From NCBI GenBank assembly GCA_934230965.1, contig CAKQFW010000050.1:1-11100 (forward strand): DNA of 11,100 bases, read 5' to 3'. The position numbers were made by a program, and so were the translations under genes. Source of the DNA: an uncultured Prevotella sp. (GTDB taxonomy: Bacteria; Bacteroidota; Bacteroidia; Bacteroidales; Bacteroidaceae). Below are positions 1-7,874 of the stretch, one piece after another. A model generated the notes under the pieces. That model worked only from the letters and a program-made list of their open reading frames with translations. It did not search any database and was not told where the DNA came from. Position 1 is the stretch's first letter, and each line of letters opens with the position of its first letter.

Positions 1-291
1 CGAAATGTTGGCAAACTGTTTCATAAGATGTTGTGCAATGCGTCCTGCCACATGCTCTACCAGTTTCGAGTTGATGCTCATTTCTTCTTTTACAATGTCG
101 TACACCCGAGCATAGTTTAGCGTGTGTTGCACATTGTCGGTGCTGATGGCTTTGTCGATAGGATATTGTGCCGACACGCTTACCAGATAATCGTTGCCTG
201 TGAGCTGTTCTTGTGGCATCACGCCGTGGTAGGCATGTAGCCTGATGTCGTTTACAAAGATGGTGCTGTGTGTGATATGAAATGTTGTCAT
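1..291 (-). CDS. folB: Dihydroneopterin aldolase, N-terminal part (3' end beyond window)
   Basis: Dihydroneopterin aldolase converts 7,8-dihydroneopterin to 6-hydroxymethyl-7,8-dihydropterin and glycolaldehyde in cytosolic folate synthesis. Translation from the ATG at 291 gives 97 residues with no stop before the window edge; the family is about 120 residues, so roughly the last fifth is missing, including the usual catalytic lysine. What is visible fits the family: YHGVMPQEQ at 21-29, where Glu28 matches the conserved active-site glutamate; LNYARVYDIV at 58-67, with the conserved tyrosine Tyr60; and LVEHVAGRIA at 77-86 with the pterin-anchoring Glu79. The start is the only ATG before the conserved block. 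The gene lies downstream of nrdJ on the same strand but is separated from it by a terminator, so it is probably transcribed on its own. Its start codon is one base from a 15-bp tandem array. I saw no good TAnnTTTG promoter. Confidence 0.9.
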   Translation of the reverse strand, partial: MTTFHITHSTIFVNDIRLHAYHGVMPQEQLTGNDYLVSVSAQYPIDKAISTDNVQHTLNYARVYDIVKEEMSINSKLVEHVAGRIAQHLMKQFANIS

Positions 292-292
292 T

Positions 293-337
293 GAATAAAC
301 AAATAGAGAATAAACAAATAAAGAATAAACAAATAAA
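293..337. repeat. Three tandem 15-bp repeats abutting the folB start codon
   Basis: Three contiguous copies of gaataaacaaataaa begin at 293, 308 and 323; the first has one A-to-G change (position 306). On the folB strand the last copy ends one base before the ATG, so the whole ribosome-binding region is made of repeat and is T-rich. Fifteen is a multiple of three and the array has no stop in the folB frame (it would read LFVYS per unit), but the open stretch has no start codon before a TGA. It is therefore read as 5' leader rather than coding. Confidence 0.9.
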
Positions 338-413
338 GTAAAGAGATACTCAGAATAATGATAAACTCATTTTATTGAATAAATAACCCCCAATAGCATA
401 TATACATTGAAAC

Positions 414-456
414 AAAAAAAGGAAAAGGGCGCTGCCAGTGTGTAGCCCCCTTTTCC
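414..456 (-). terminator. Rho-independent terminator after nrdJ
   Basis: On the minus strand, just past the nrdJ stop, a 13-bp stem with one mismatch (arms 444-456 and 421-433, 10-base loop) is followed by seven T residues (positions 414-420 read in reverse). This is a textbook intrinsic terminator and isolates nrdJ from folB. Confidence 0.9.
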
Positions 457-481
457 CGATATCTTTTTGTTATATGTTTCG

Positions 482-3028
482 TTATCCGCAGCGCGAGGTG
501 CCACAATTGGTGCAGATGAGGCAGCCTTCTTGATAAACCAGCGTCTCTTGTCCGCACACGGGGCACACCTTGCCTTTGGCCTTGGTGCCGTCTACGATAT
601 ATTTCTTCAAGGCACGTTCAACGCCTATCTTCCAAGTGTTAATGCTTTCGCTCTTCAGTTGTAGCGAACCTACCAGCTTGATAACATTCTCGATAGGCAT
701 GCGATAGCGCAGCACGCCCGAAATCAGCTTGGCATAGTTCCAATATTCAGGGTTAAACTTCTCGCTCAGTCCTTCAACCGTAGTCTTATAGCCGCGTTTG
801 TTTTCAAACTGAAAGTCGTAGCGATGGCTACCATCTTCCAGCGTTTGTTTGATGATGCGACCCTTCACCACAGTCTTAGGCAGCGAGATGCCCTCTTCGT
901 CGTCTTGCAGACCCGTAAATATCTCATACGGATGTCCGTTCAGCAAGCCCACAAAGGCTACCCATTTCTCTTTGTTGTTTTGAAAGCGCACCACGTCACA
1001 CTCCAGTTCTTTGGGGCGCACCTCAACCAACTGAAGGTTTGGAGCAGGAGCTGGTGTTTCGGCCTTCTTCTCTTTCTTGCTTACCGATACCATTACGCCT
1101 GCACGGCTACCGTCGCGATAGATGGTGCAGCCTTTGCATCCCGATCGCCAAGCCTCTACATACAGGCGGTTTACCAGTGCTTCGTCTACGTCGTTGGGTA
1201 GGTTCACCGTTACGCTGATGCTGTGGTCTACCCATTTCTGTATAGCGCCTTGCATACGCACCTTCATAAGCCAGTCGACATCGTTGGCTGTGGCTTTATA
1301 GTAGGGCGACTGTGCCACCAGGTCGTCAATTTCGGCTTGTGTATATTTGCGTGTGGTGTCGATGCCGTTCACGCGCATCCACTCAAGAAACTTATGGTGG
1401 TAAACGATATACTCTTCAAACGAGTCGCCTACCTCGTCAACAAAGTCAACATGCACATCGGCATCGTTGGGGTTCACCTTGCGTCTACGCTTATACACAG
1501 GCATAAACACAGGCTCTATGCCGCTGGTGGTTTGCGTCATCAGGCTGGTGGTGCCTGTGGGGGCAATGGTTAAACAGGCTATGTTACGACGTCCATACTG
1601 CACCATATCGTTATACAGCTGGTGGTCGGCCTCTTTTATGCGCAAGATAAAGGGGTTGTTCTTCTCGCGTTCAGCATCGTATATGGCAAAGGCGCCGCGC
1701 TCGCGAGCCATCTCTACCGAACTGCCATAGGCGCTCAGAGCCAGTGTGCGATGCACGCTCACGCTGAAGTCGGTAGCCTCTTGTGTGCCATAGCGCAGCC
1801 CCATAGCTGCAATCATATCGCCTTCGGCCGTGATGCCTACGCCTGTTCTGCGTCCCAGGCTACTCTTGTTCTTTATCTTCTCCCACAGATGATATTCGGC
1901 ATGCTTCACCTCGTCGGTTTGTGGGTCGGCCTTCACCTTTTCCATGATGGCGTCAATCTTCTCCAGCTCCAGGTCAACAATATCGTCCATGATACGCTGG
2001 GCGGCACGCACGTGCTGCTTCAGCTTGTCATAATTGAATGATGCGTTGGGCGTAAATGGGTTCTCAACATAGCTGTAGAGGTTTACCGAAAGCAGTCGGC
2101 ACGAGTCGTAGGGGCACAGTGGTATCTCGCCACAAGGGTTGGTGCTCACGGTGCGGAAACCTAGGTCGGCATAGCAGTCGGGTATGCTTTCGCGCAAAAT
2201 AGTGTCCCAGAACAGCACACCTGGCTCAGCGCTCTTCCATGCGTTGTGCACAATCTTTTCCCACAACTTCTTGGCCGAGATTTCTTTCTTCATCAGAGGT
2301 TCTTCAGCGTCGATAGGAAACTGCTGCACGTAGGGCTTCTCGTCGATGGCGGCCTGCATAAAGGCGTCGTCTAATTTCACCGAAACGTTAGCGCCCGTTA
2401 CCTTTCCCTCTGTCATCTTAGCGTCGATAAAGGCTTCGCTGTCAGGGTGTTTGATGCTTACGCTCAGCATCAGTGCGCCACGACGTCCGTCTTGTGCCAC
2501 CTCGCGAGTAGAGTTGCTATAACGCTCCATAAAGGGCACCAAGCCCGTTGATGTAAGGGCCGAGTTGTTCACAGGCGAACCCTTCGGACGTAAGTCAGAC
2601 AGGTCGTGGCCCACACCACCACGGCGTTTCATCAGTTGCACCTGTTCTTCGTCAATGCGCATGATGGCGCCATACGAGTCAGAGTTTCCCTCCAATCCTA
2701 TCACGAAGCAGTTGCTCAGCGATGCCACCTGGTGGTTGTTGCCAATGCCCGTCATGGGGCTTCCTGCGGGCACGATGTAGCGGAAGTGGTCTAACAAATC
2801 GAACACCTCTTGTGCCGACATAGGGTTAGGATATTTCTGCTCGATGCGTGCCACCTCGTTGGCAATGCGCCAGTGCATATCTTGTGGACTGCGCTCGTAT
2901 ATATTGCCGAAGCTATCCTTCATGGCATACTTGTTCACCCACACGCGGGCGGCCAGTTCGTCGCCAGCAAAGTATTTCAAGGACGCCTCGTAGGCTTCCT
3001 CGTATGAATATGTTTGTTTTGTTTCCAT
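482..3028 (-). CDS. nrdJ: Adenosylcobalamin-dependent (class II) ribonucleotide reductase
   Basis: Reduces ribonucleotides to deoxyribonucleotides in the cytosol using coenzyme B12 to generate the thiyl radical, so it works with or without oxygen. The protein is 848 residues. Catalytic elements are intact: N297-P-C299-G-E301, where Cys299 is the expected radical cysteine, and the redox pair Cys107 (SNCFV) and Cys310 (DSCRLLSVN). The 11-residue spacing of Cys299 to Cys310 matches what I recall for Thermotoga NrdJ. PTGTTSLM at 490-497 is the phosphate-binding turn. GCKGCTIYRDGSR at 630-642 ends the barrel. A Lys/Ala/Pro linker (about 651-663) leads to a C-terminal domain ending in a cysteine cluster (Cys822, 825, 836, 839, 842, 847) typical of long NrdJ. 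No beta subunit or activase gene is adjacent, as expected for class II. It has its own promoter and terminator. The leader is too short for a cobalamin riboswitch. Confidence 0.96.
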   Translation of the reverse strand: METKQTYSYEEAYEASLKYFAGDELAARVWVNKYAMKDSFGNIYERSPQDMHWRIANEVARIEQKYPNPMSAQEVFDLLDHFRYIVPAGSPMTGIGNNHQVASLSNCFVIGLEGNSDSYGAIMRIDEEQVQLMKRRGGVGHDLSDLRPKGSPVNNSALTSTGLVPFMERYSNSTREVAQDGRRGALMLSVSIKHPDSEAFIDAKMTEGKVTGANVSVKLDDAFMQAAIDEKPYVQQFPIDAEEPLMKKEISAKKLWEKIVHNAWKSAEPGVLFWDTILRESIPDCYADLGFRTVSTNPCGEIPLCPYDSCRLLSVNLYSYVENPFTPNASFNYDKLKQHVRAAQRIMDDIVDLELEKIDAIMEKVKADPQTDEVKHAEYHLWEKIKNKSSLGRRTGVGITAEGDMIAAMGLRYGTQEATDFSVSVHRTLALSAYGSSVEMARERGAFAIYDAEREKNNPFILRIKEADHQLYNDMVQYGRRNIACLTIAPTGTTSLMTQTTSGIEPVFMPVYKRRRKVNPNDADVHVDFVDEVGDSFEEYIVYHHKFLEWMRVNGIDTTRKYTQAEIDDLVAQSPYYKATANDVDWLMKVRMQGAIQKWVDHSISVTVNLPNDVDEALVNRLYVEAWRSGCKGCTIYRDGSRAGVMVSVSKKEKKAETPAPAPNLQLVEVRPKELECDVVRFQNNKEKWVAFVGLLNGHPYEIFTGLQDDEEGISLPKTVVKGRIIKQTLEDGSHRYDFQFENKRGYKTTVEGLSEKFNPEYWNYAKLISGVLRYRMPIENVIKLVGSLQLKSESINTWKIGVERALKKYIVDGTKAKGKVCPVCGQETLVYQEGCLICTNCGTSRCG

Positions 3029-3062
3029 CAGAAAATTTGAGTGTTGTCAGTGATATAGATTG

Positions 3063-3090
3063 CAAAAATACAATTAATATTTGAGATAAC
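3063..3090 (-). promoter_or_regulatory. Bacteroidetes-type promoter for nrdJ
   Basis: On the minus strand TATTTTTG (3063-3070) matches the TAnnTTTG -7 element exactly and sits 34 bases before the nrdJ ATG. The -33 element about 20 bases upstream is weak (GTTA). The implied untranslated leader is only about 25-30 bases. Confidence 0.6.
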
Positions 3091-3159
3091 CTCACTTTTA
3101 TAGAGATAAGATTTTGCTAAAGTTATTCACCCCTCGGCAATGCAAAAAGAGGCAAGCAT

Positions 3160-3192
3160 ATTTTATGGTCTCGGTTTTTTCCACTACCTTTG
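3160..3192 (+). promoter_or_regulatory. Bacteroidetes-type promoter for topB
   Basis: TACCTTTG at 3185-3192 is an exact TAnnTTTG -7 element, 30 bases before the topB ATG. No strong TTTG -33 element is present at the usual spacing. It is arranged back to back with the nrdJ promoter in a 194-bp intergenic region. An A/G-rich stretch (aaggaaaaag, from 3206) precedes the start codon. Confidence 0.6.
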
Positions 3193-3222
3193 CATTTCAA
3201 TATATAAGGAAAAAGAATAAAG

Positions 3223-5244
3223 ATGATAGTATGTATCGCCGAGAAACCCAGCGTAGCCAAGGACATAGCCCGCATCATAGGGGCCACCAGTGCCCGCGAT
3301 GGCTACATGGAAGGAAACGGATATCAGGTGACCTGGACCTTCGGACACCTCTGCACCCTTAAAGAGCCCAACGATTATACCGAAAACTGGAAGCGGTGGA
3401 GCCTGAGCGCCCTACCCATGATACCTCCGCGTTTCGGTATAAAGCTCATCGACGACCAAGGCATCAAGAAGCAGTTTGCCGTTATACAGCGCCTTATGCA
3501 GAGCGCCGATGGCATTATCAACTGTGGCGACGCCGGCCAAGAGGGTGAACTCATACAGCGCTGGGTGATGCAGATGGCGCAGGCCAAATGTCCTGTAAAG
3601 CGTTTGTGGATATCGTCGATGACCGACGAGGCCATTCGCGAGGGTTTTGCTTCGCTGAAAGACCAAACCAACTATCAGCCATTGTATCTTGCCGGATTAA
3701 GTCGCGCCATTGGCGACTGGATATTGGGCATGAACGCCACCCGTCTTTATACTTTAAAATATGGGCAGAACCGCCAGGTGCTGTCCATTGGTCGTGTGCA
3801 AACCCCCACGCTGGCCCTTATTGTGAACCGCCAGAAAGAAATTGACCAGTTTAAGCCCGAACCCTATTGGGTGCTTTCTACCATTTACCGCGACACGTTG
3901 TTCACGGCCACCAAAGGAAAGTTTACGAGCAAAGATGAGGGCGAGGCGGCCTTCTCAACCATTGCCGACAAGCCTTTTACCGTAACGTCGGTTGAGAAGA
4001 AAAATGGCACCGAGGCCCCGAAGCAACTCTTCGACCTTACCTCGTTGCAGGTAGAGTGTAACCGTAAGTTTGGTTACAGCGCCGAAACCACTTTAAATAT
4101 TGTACAGTCGTTATACGAGAAAAAGCTGTCTACCTATCCGCGTGTCGACACCCAATACCTTAGCGACGATATCTACCCCAAGTGCCCCTCAATTCTTGCT
4201 GGCCTTCAAGGTTACGACGATGTGTTGGCGCCACTGAAGGGCAAGAACCTGAAGAAGAGCAAGAAGGTGTTCGATACCTCAAAGGTTACCGACCACCACG
4301 CCATCATACCCACAGGTGTGCCTGCTCGCGCCCTTACCGACCTTGAGCGCAACGTATATAACCTCATAGCCTTGCGCTTTATAGCCGTGTTCTACCCCGA
4401 CTGCAAGTTTGCTACCACCACAGTGCTGGGTAAGGTTGAAGATGTAGAGTTTAAGGTGAGCGGAAAAGAAATCTTGAGTCCGGGATGGCGACAGGTATAT
4501 ATGCGCGACACACAAACCGCCACCCCTCAGCGCAATGTCGACGATGCCGACGACACCGACGAGAGCAAGAAGGGCGACGAAGAGCGCACCTTGCCATCGT
4601 TTGTGAAGGGCGAGAGCGGCCCCCATACCCACACACTTACCGAGAAGCTTACCACGCCGCCCAAATATTATACCGAGGCCACCCTTTTGCGTGCCATGGA
4701 AACGGCGGGCAAGTTTGTTGAAGACGAAACCTTGCGTGCCGCTCTGAAAGAGAACGGCATAGGTCGCCCATCATCGCGTGCTGGCATTATCGAGACCCTG
4801 TTTAAGCGCCGCTACATAAGGCGCGAGCGCAAGAACCTGGTGGCCACGGCTACGGGCATTGAGCTTATCGACACCATTCATGAAGAGCTGTTGAAGAGCT
4901 GCGAACTTACAGGTATATGGGAGAAGAAGCTGCGCGATATTGAGCATAAGAAGTATGATCCCGCACAGTTTATCAACGAACTGAAGCAGCAGATAACCGA
5001 GATTGTGAACGATGTGTTGCGCGACAATAGCAATCGACATGTCACCATCACTACCGATGAAGATTTGAAGAAGAAGCGCCCCGCCAAGCGCCGCACGGCA
5101 ACAAAGGGCAGTGGCACTACGGCCCCCTTAGTGGGCACACCGTGCCCCCTGTGTGGCCAGGGCACCATTATAAAGGGCAATGCTGCTTATGGTTGTAGCC
5201 GATGGCGTGAAGGGTGCACCTATCGCAAGCCCTTCACGTCATAA
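3223..5244 (+). CDS. topB: DNA topoisomerase III (type IA)
   Basis: Type IA topoisomerase that cuts one DNA strand through a tyrosine link and decatenates replication or recombination intermediates. The 673-residue protein starts directly with the Toprim fold (MIVCIAEKPS, Glu7), which fixes the start. The Toprim acidic motif is GDAGQEGEL at 102-110: Asp103 and Glu107 are present, but the middle aspartate of the usual DxDxE is Gly105. LSIGRVQTPTL at 187-197 is the conserved type IA block, and the cleavage tyrosine is Tyr305 in STYPRVDT with Arg307 two residues on. DHHAIIPT lies at 357-364. An acidic insert rich in Asp/Glu/Lys spans about 439-455, PSSRAGIIETLFKR is at 516-529, a basic segment at 616-624, and one four-cysteine zinc ribbon ends the protein (Cys641, 644, 658, 665). 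It could be called topA-like, but size, the single zinc ribbon and the N-terminus favour TopB. It converges on murF-alr with a 13-bp gap and no clear terminator. Confidence 0.93.
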   Translation: MIVCIAEKPSVAKDIARIIGATSARDGYMEGNGYQVTWTFGHLCTLKEPNDYTENWKRWSLSALPMIPPRFGIKLIDDQGIKKQFAVIQRLMQSADGIINCGDAGQEGELIQRWVMQMAQAKCPVKRLWISSMTDEAIREGFASLKDQTNYQPLYLAGLSRAIGDWILGMNATRLYTLKYGQNRQVLSIGRVQTPTLALIVNRQKEIDQFKPEPYWVLSTIYRDTLFTATKGKFTSKDEGEAAFSTIADKPFTVTSVEKKNGTEAPKQLFDLTSLQVECNRKFGYSAETTLNIVQSLYEKKLSTYPRVDTQYLSDDIYPKCPSILAGLQGYDDVLAPLKGKNLKKSKKVFDTSKVTDHHAIIPTGVPARALTDLERNVYNLIALRFIAVFYPDCKFATTTVLGKVEDVEFKVSGKEILSPGWRQVYMRDTQTATPQRNVDDADDTDESKKGDEERTLPSFVKGESGPHTHTLTEKLTTPPKYYTEATLLRAMETAGKFVEDETLRAALKENGIGRPSSRAGIIETLFKRRYIRRERKNLVATATGIELIDTIHEELLKSCELTGIWEKKLRDIEHKKYDPAQFINELKQQITEIVNDVLRDNSNRHVTITTDEDLKKKRPAKRRTATKGSGTTAPLVGTPCPLCGQGTIIKGNAAYGCSRWREGCTYRKPFTS

Positions 5245-5257
5245 GGCTTATAAGTTT

Positions 5258-7732
5258 TTAATCTTGAAAGTAGACGCGCTTTACGCGGTTACTGATGCCT
5301 GTGAGCACCTCGTACGGAATAGTTTCGAGCACATCAGAGAGCACCGTTACGGGCAGATGGTCGCCAAAGATCTCTACGCTGTCGCCCTCATGGCAGTCGA
5401 TGCCCGTGACGTCAATCATAGCCACATCCATACATATATTGCCCACATAGGGTGCGCGCTGCCCGTTCACCAGGCAGTAGCAGTGGCGGTTACCCAGTCG
5501 GCGGTTTAGGCCGTCGGCATAGCCTATAGGTATGGCGGCTATCACGCTGTCGTGGTCAATAGTTCCTTTGCGGCTGTAGCCCACGGTGTCGCCAGCTGGC
5601 ACGTTGTGCATCTGCAGAATGGTGGTGCGCAGCGTGCTTACATTATTTATAATATGGTTGTTGCGCGAGTCGATACCGTACAAGCCTAAGCCCAATCGGC
5701 ACATATCAAGCTGACGTTCGGGGAAGTGTTCTATGCCTGCCGAATTGTCGATATGTCGAATGATGTGGTGTGTAAAGGCGGCCTGCAATTGCTTGCTACC
5801 TTTATCGAACAACTCAAACTGGTGTGCCGAGAAGCTGTCGAAGCTGTCGGCATCAGAGCCCACAAAGTGTGAGAACACCGAGCGTGGTATGATGGCGCTT
5901 TGATGCTTTAGGCGGTCGATAAGGGCCTCCATATCGTGTTCAGGGTCAAAGCCCAAACGGTGCATGCCTGTGTCGAGCTTGATGTGTACGGGGAACCCTG
6001 TTACACCCTCGCGTTCGGCCGCCTTTATCAGCGCGTCGAGCAGTCGGAACGAATACACTTCGGGTTCCAAATCATAATCGAACAGCGTCTTAAACGACGT
6101 CATCTCGGGGTTCATAATCATGATGTTTGATGTGATGCCATTCTTGCGCAGCGTCACACCCTCATCGGCCACCGCCACGGCCAGATAGTCGGCATGGTGG
6201 TCTTGCAGCGTCTTGGCTATTTCTACTGCGCCGGCACCATAGCCGTCGGCCTTAATCATACACACCAGTTTTGTTTCGGGCTTCATGAACGAACGATAGT
6301 AGTTCAGGTTAGCCACCACAGCACTAAGGTTTACCTCAAGGGTGGTTTCGTGCACCTTCTGCACCAGCAGTTCGGTTAGATGGTCGAAGCCAAACTGTCG
6401 GGCACCCTTCAGCAGTATCACCTCGTCGTGCAGCTGCTTAAAGGCATCGCTGCGCACAAAAGCCTCTACCGAGGGGTAGAAGCGCTGTTCGGGCAGATGT
6501 AGGCAGTTGGCATGGTCGCAAATATCGGGGCCAATGCCAATGAACTTCTGTACGCCGCGCTCGGTGCACAGGCGCGACACCTCTGAATAGAGTTCGTCGG
6601 GTGTGAGTCCCGACTGCAAGATATCGCTCAGTATCAGTGTGCGTCGGCGGTTCTTGTGGTCAGGGCGTCGGTTCATAAAGTCGAGGGCAATGTCCAGCGA
6701 GTTGATGTCAGAGTTGTAGCTGTCGTTGATAAGGGTGCAGCCGTGCTGGCCCTCTTTCACCTCAAGGCGCATGGCCACGGGCTCGAGGGTAGCCATACGT
6801 TGGGCCAAAACCTCGGCGCTCACGCCCAGATGCAGGGCGGTGGCGGCACAGGTGATAGAGTTCATTACCGACGCATCGTCGATAAAGGGTAGGGTGTAGC
6901 TGTGTGTTTCGCCTTGCCATGTATAGGTAATGGTGGTAGCGGCATCGCTCTTCACAGCGCTGCTTACATACAGCGCGGCCTGGGCATCGTGCATTGACCA
7001 TGCCAGGCGTTCGCCCTTAAAGTTTAGCTGCTGCATGCAATGCTCTACCAGGGCATCGTCTTTACCATATACCACACACTGTGCATCGTGAAAGAGCTTT
7101 AGCTTTTCGTTGCACTTCTCTTCCATCGACTGAAAGTTTTCTTGGTGTGCTGTGCCCAGACAAGTGAGCACGCCAATGGTGGGCTGTATGATGTCGCGCA
7201 AGGCTCGCATCTCGTGGGGCTGACTGATGCCCGCCTCGAAGATGCCCACCTGGCTCTGTTCGTCGAGCAGCCACACTGATAGGGGCACACCTATCTGCGA
7301 GTTGTAGCTACGGGGCGAGCGAGCCACTGCCATCTGCGGTGCCAATATCTGGTTGAGCCATTCTTTCACCACGGTCTTGCCGTTGCTGCCCGTAATGCCC
7401 ACGATGGGTATCTGAAACTCGTCGCGGTGGCGCTCGGCCAAACGTTGCAGAGCCTCTTTGCTGTCAGTCACTTTCAAGAAGTTGGCATCAGGATAGCGCT
7501 CTTCGTGGTCTTGCGGTAGGGCCTCTACCACAAAGCTGCGCACGCCACGGCGGTACAGGTCGGCAATGTAGCTGTGCCCATCGCGGCGCTGGCTCTTTAG
7601 GGCAAAGAACAATGTTTCTTCAGGAAAACAAAGCGAGCGGCTATCGGTGAGCAGAAAGCCCACAGTGGCCTCGCGGTCGCCATATCGGCGTGCACCGATG
7701 AGCGTTGTTACTTTTTCAATTGAATAAGTCAT
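5258..7732 (-). CDS. murF-alr: Fused MurF ligase and alanine racemase
   Basis: Two cell-wall enzymes in one 824-residue cytosolic chain. Residues 1 to about 460 are UDP-N-acetylmuramoyl-tripeptide:D-Ala-D-Ala ligase (MurF). The ATP loop is GITGSNGKT at 112-120, followed by SYNSQIGVP at 142-150, EAGISQPHEM at 166-175, and NDSYNSD at 336-342. Residues from about 464 are a PLP-dependent alanine racemase (Alr). Lys494 in MIKADGYGAG is the PLP lysine, HIKLDTGMHRLGF is at 583-595, Arg679 in CRLGLGLYG faces the PLP nitrogen, Tyr719 in VGYSRKG is the second catalytic base, and IPIGYADG at 734-741 and ICMD at 767-770 are conserved. The racemase supplies D-alanine, which becomes D-Ala-D-Ala, the MurF substrate, so the fusion joins nearby steps of one pathway. 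This fusion is known in Bacteroidetes. A Shine-Dalgarno-like GAAGGAA (7740-7746) lies 7 bases before the ATG and supports the start. Confidence 0.95.
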   Translation of the reverse strand: MTYSIEKVTTLIGARRYGDREATVGFLLTDSRSLCFPEETLFFALKSQRRDGHSYIADLYRRGVRSFVVEALPQDHEERYPDANFLKVTDSKEALQRLAERHRDEFQIPIVGITGSNGKTVVKEWLNQILAPQMAVARSPRSYNSQIGVPLSVWLLDEQSQVGIFEAGISQPHEMRALRDIIQPTIGVLTCLGTAHQENFQSMEEKCNEKLKLFHDAQCVVYGKDDALVEHCMQQLNFKGERLAWSMHDAQAALYVSSAVKSDAATTITYTWQGETHSYTLPFIDDASVMNSITCAATALHLGVSAEVLAQRMATLEPVAMRLEVKEGQHGCTLINDSYNSDINSLDIALDFMNRRPDHKNRRRTLILSDILQSGLTPDELYSEVSRLCTERGVQKFIGIGPDICDHANCLHLPEQRFYPSVEAFVRSDAFKQLHDEVILLKGARQFGFDHLTELLVQKVHETTLEVNLSAVVANLNYYRSFMKPETKLVCMIKADGYGAGAVEIAKTLQDHHADYLAVAVADEGVTLRKNGITSNIMIMNPEMTSFKTLFDYDLEPEVYSFRLLDALIKAAEREGVTGFPVHIKLDTGMHRLGFDPEHDMEALIDRLKHQSAIIPRSVFSHFVGSDADSFDSFSAHQFELFDKGSKQLQAAFTHHIIRHIDNSAGIEHFPERQLDMCRLGLGLYGIDSRNNHIINNVSTLRTTILQMHNVPAGDTVGYSRKGTIDHDSVIAAIPIGYADGLNRRLGNRHCYCLVNGQRAPYVGNICMDVAMIDVTGIDCHEGDSVEIFGDHLPVTVLSDVLETIPYEVLTGISNRVKRVYFQD

Positions 7733-7763
7733 ATATCTGTTCCTTCAAAATTTTTATTCTCGT

Positions 7764-7810
7764 ATAAAGCAAAAGCCATGCATAGTCATCTTCTTACTAT
7801 ACATGGCTTT
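7764..7810 (-). terminator. Hairpin terminator between dnaA and murF-alr
   Basis: Two 15-base arms (7772-7786 and 7796-7810) pair with a single non-Watson-Crick position and a 9-base loop. On the minus strand the stem is followed by a broken T run (tttTGCTTTAT). Its place 65 bases after the dnaA stop and 40 bases before the murF-alr start makes it the probable dnaA terminator; the poor T tract suggests leaky termination or attenuation. Confidence 0.7.
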
Positions 7811-7874
7811 CTCTATCTGTGTCTTAACAATATGTTATCGTTATGTAGTAACATGGTGTGTGCGCGTATGGGCA

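Noticed and set aside
293..337. N-terminal extension of FolB through the 15-bp array
   Set aside because: The frame is open upstream but contains no start codon before a TGA, and FolB proteins normally begin near the chosen ATG.
824..2041. Several 87-139 codon plus-strand open frames opposite nrdJ
   Set aside because: They lie antisense to a gene with intact catalytic motifs and show no domains of their own; they arise from codon bias of the real gene.
3123..3131. DnaA box-like TTATTCACC between nrdJ and topB
   Set aside because: A single site with one mismatch, with no cluster around it; such sites are expected by chance.
5240..5259. Terminator hairpin ATAAGGCTTAT followed by AAGTTTTTA
   Set aside because: The stem is only four or five A/T-rich pairs with a tiny loop, too weak to call.
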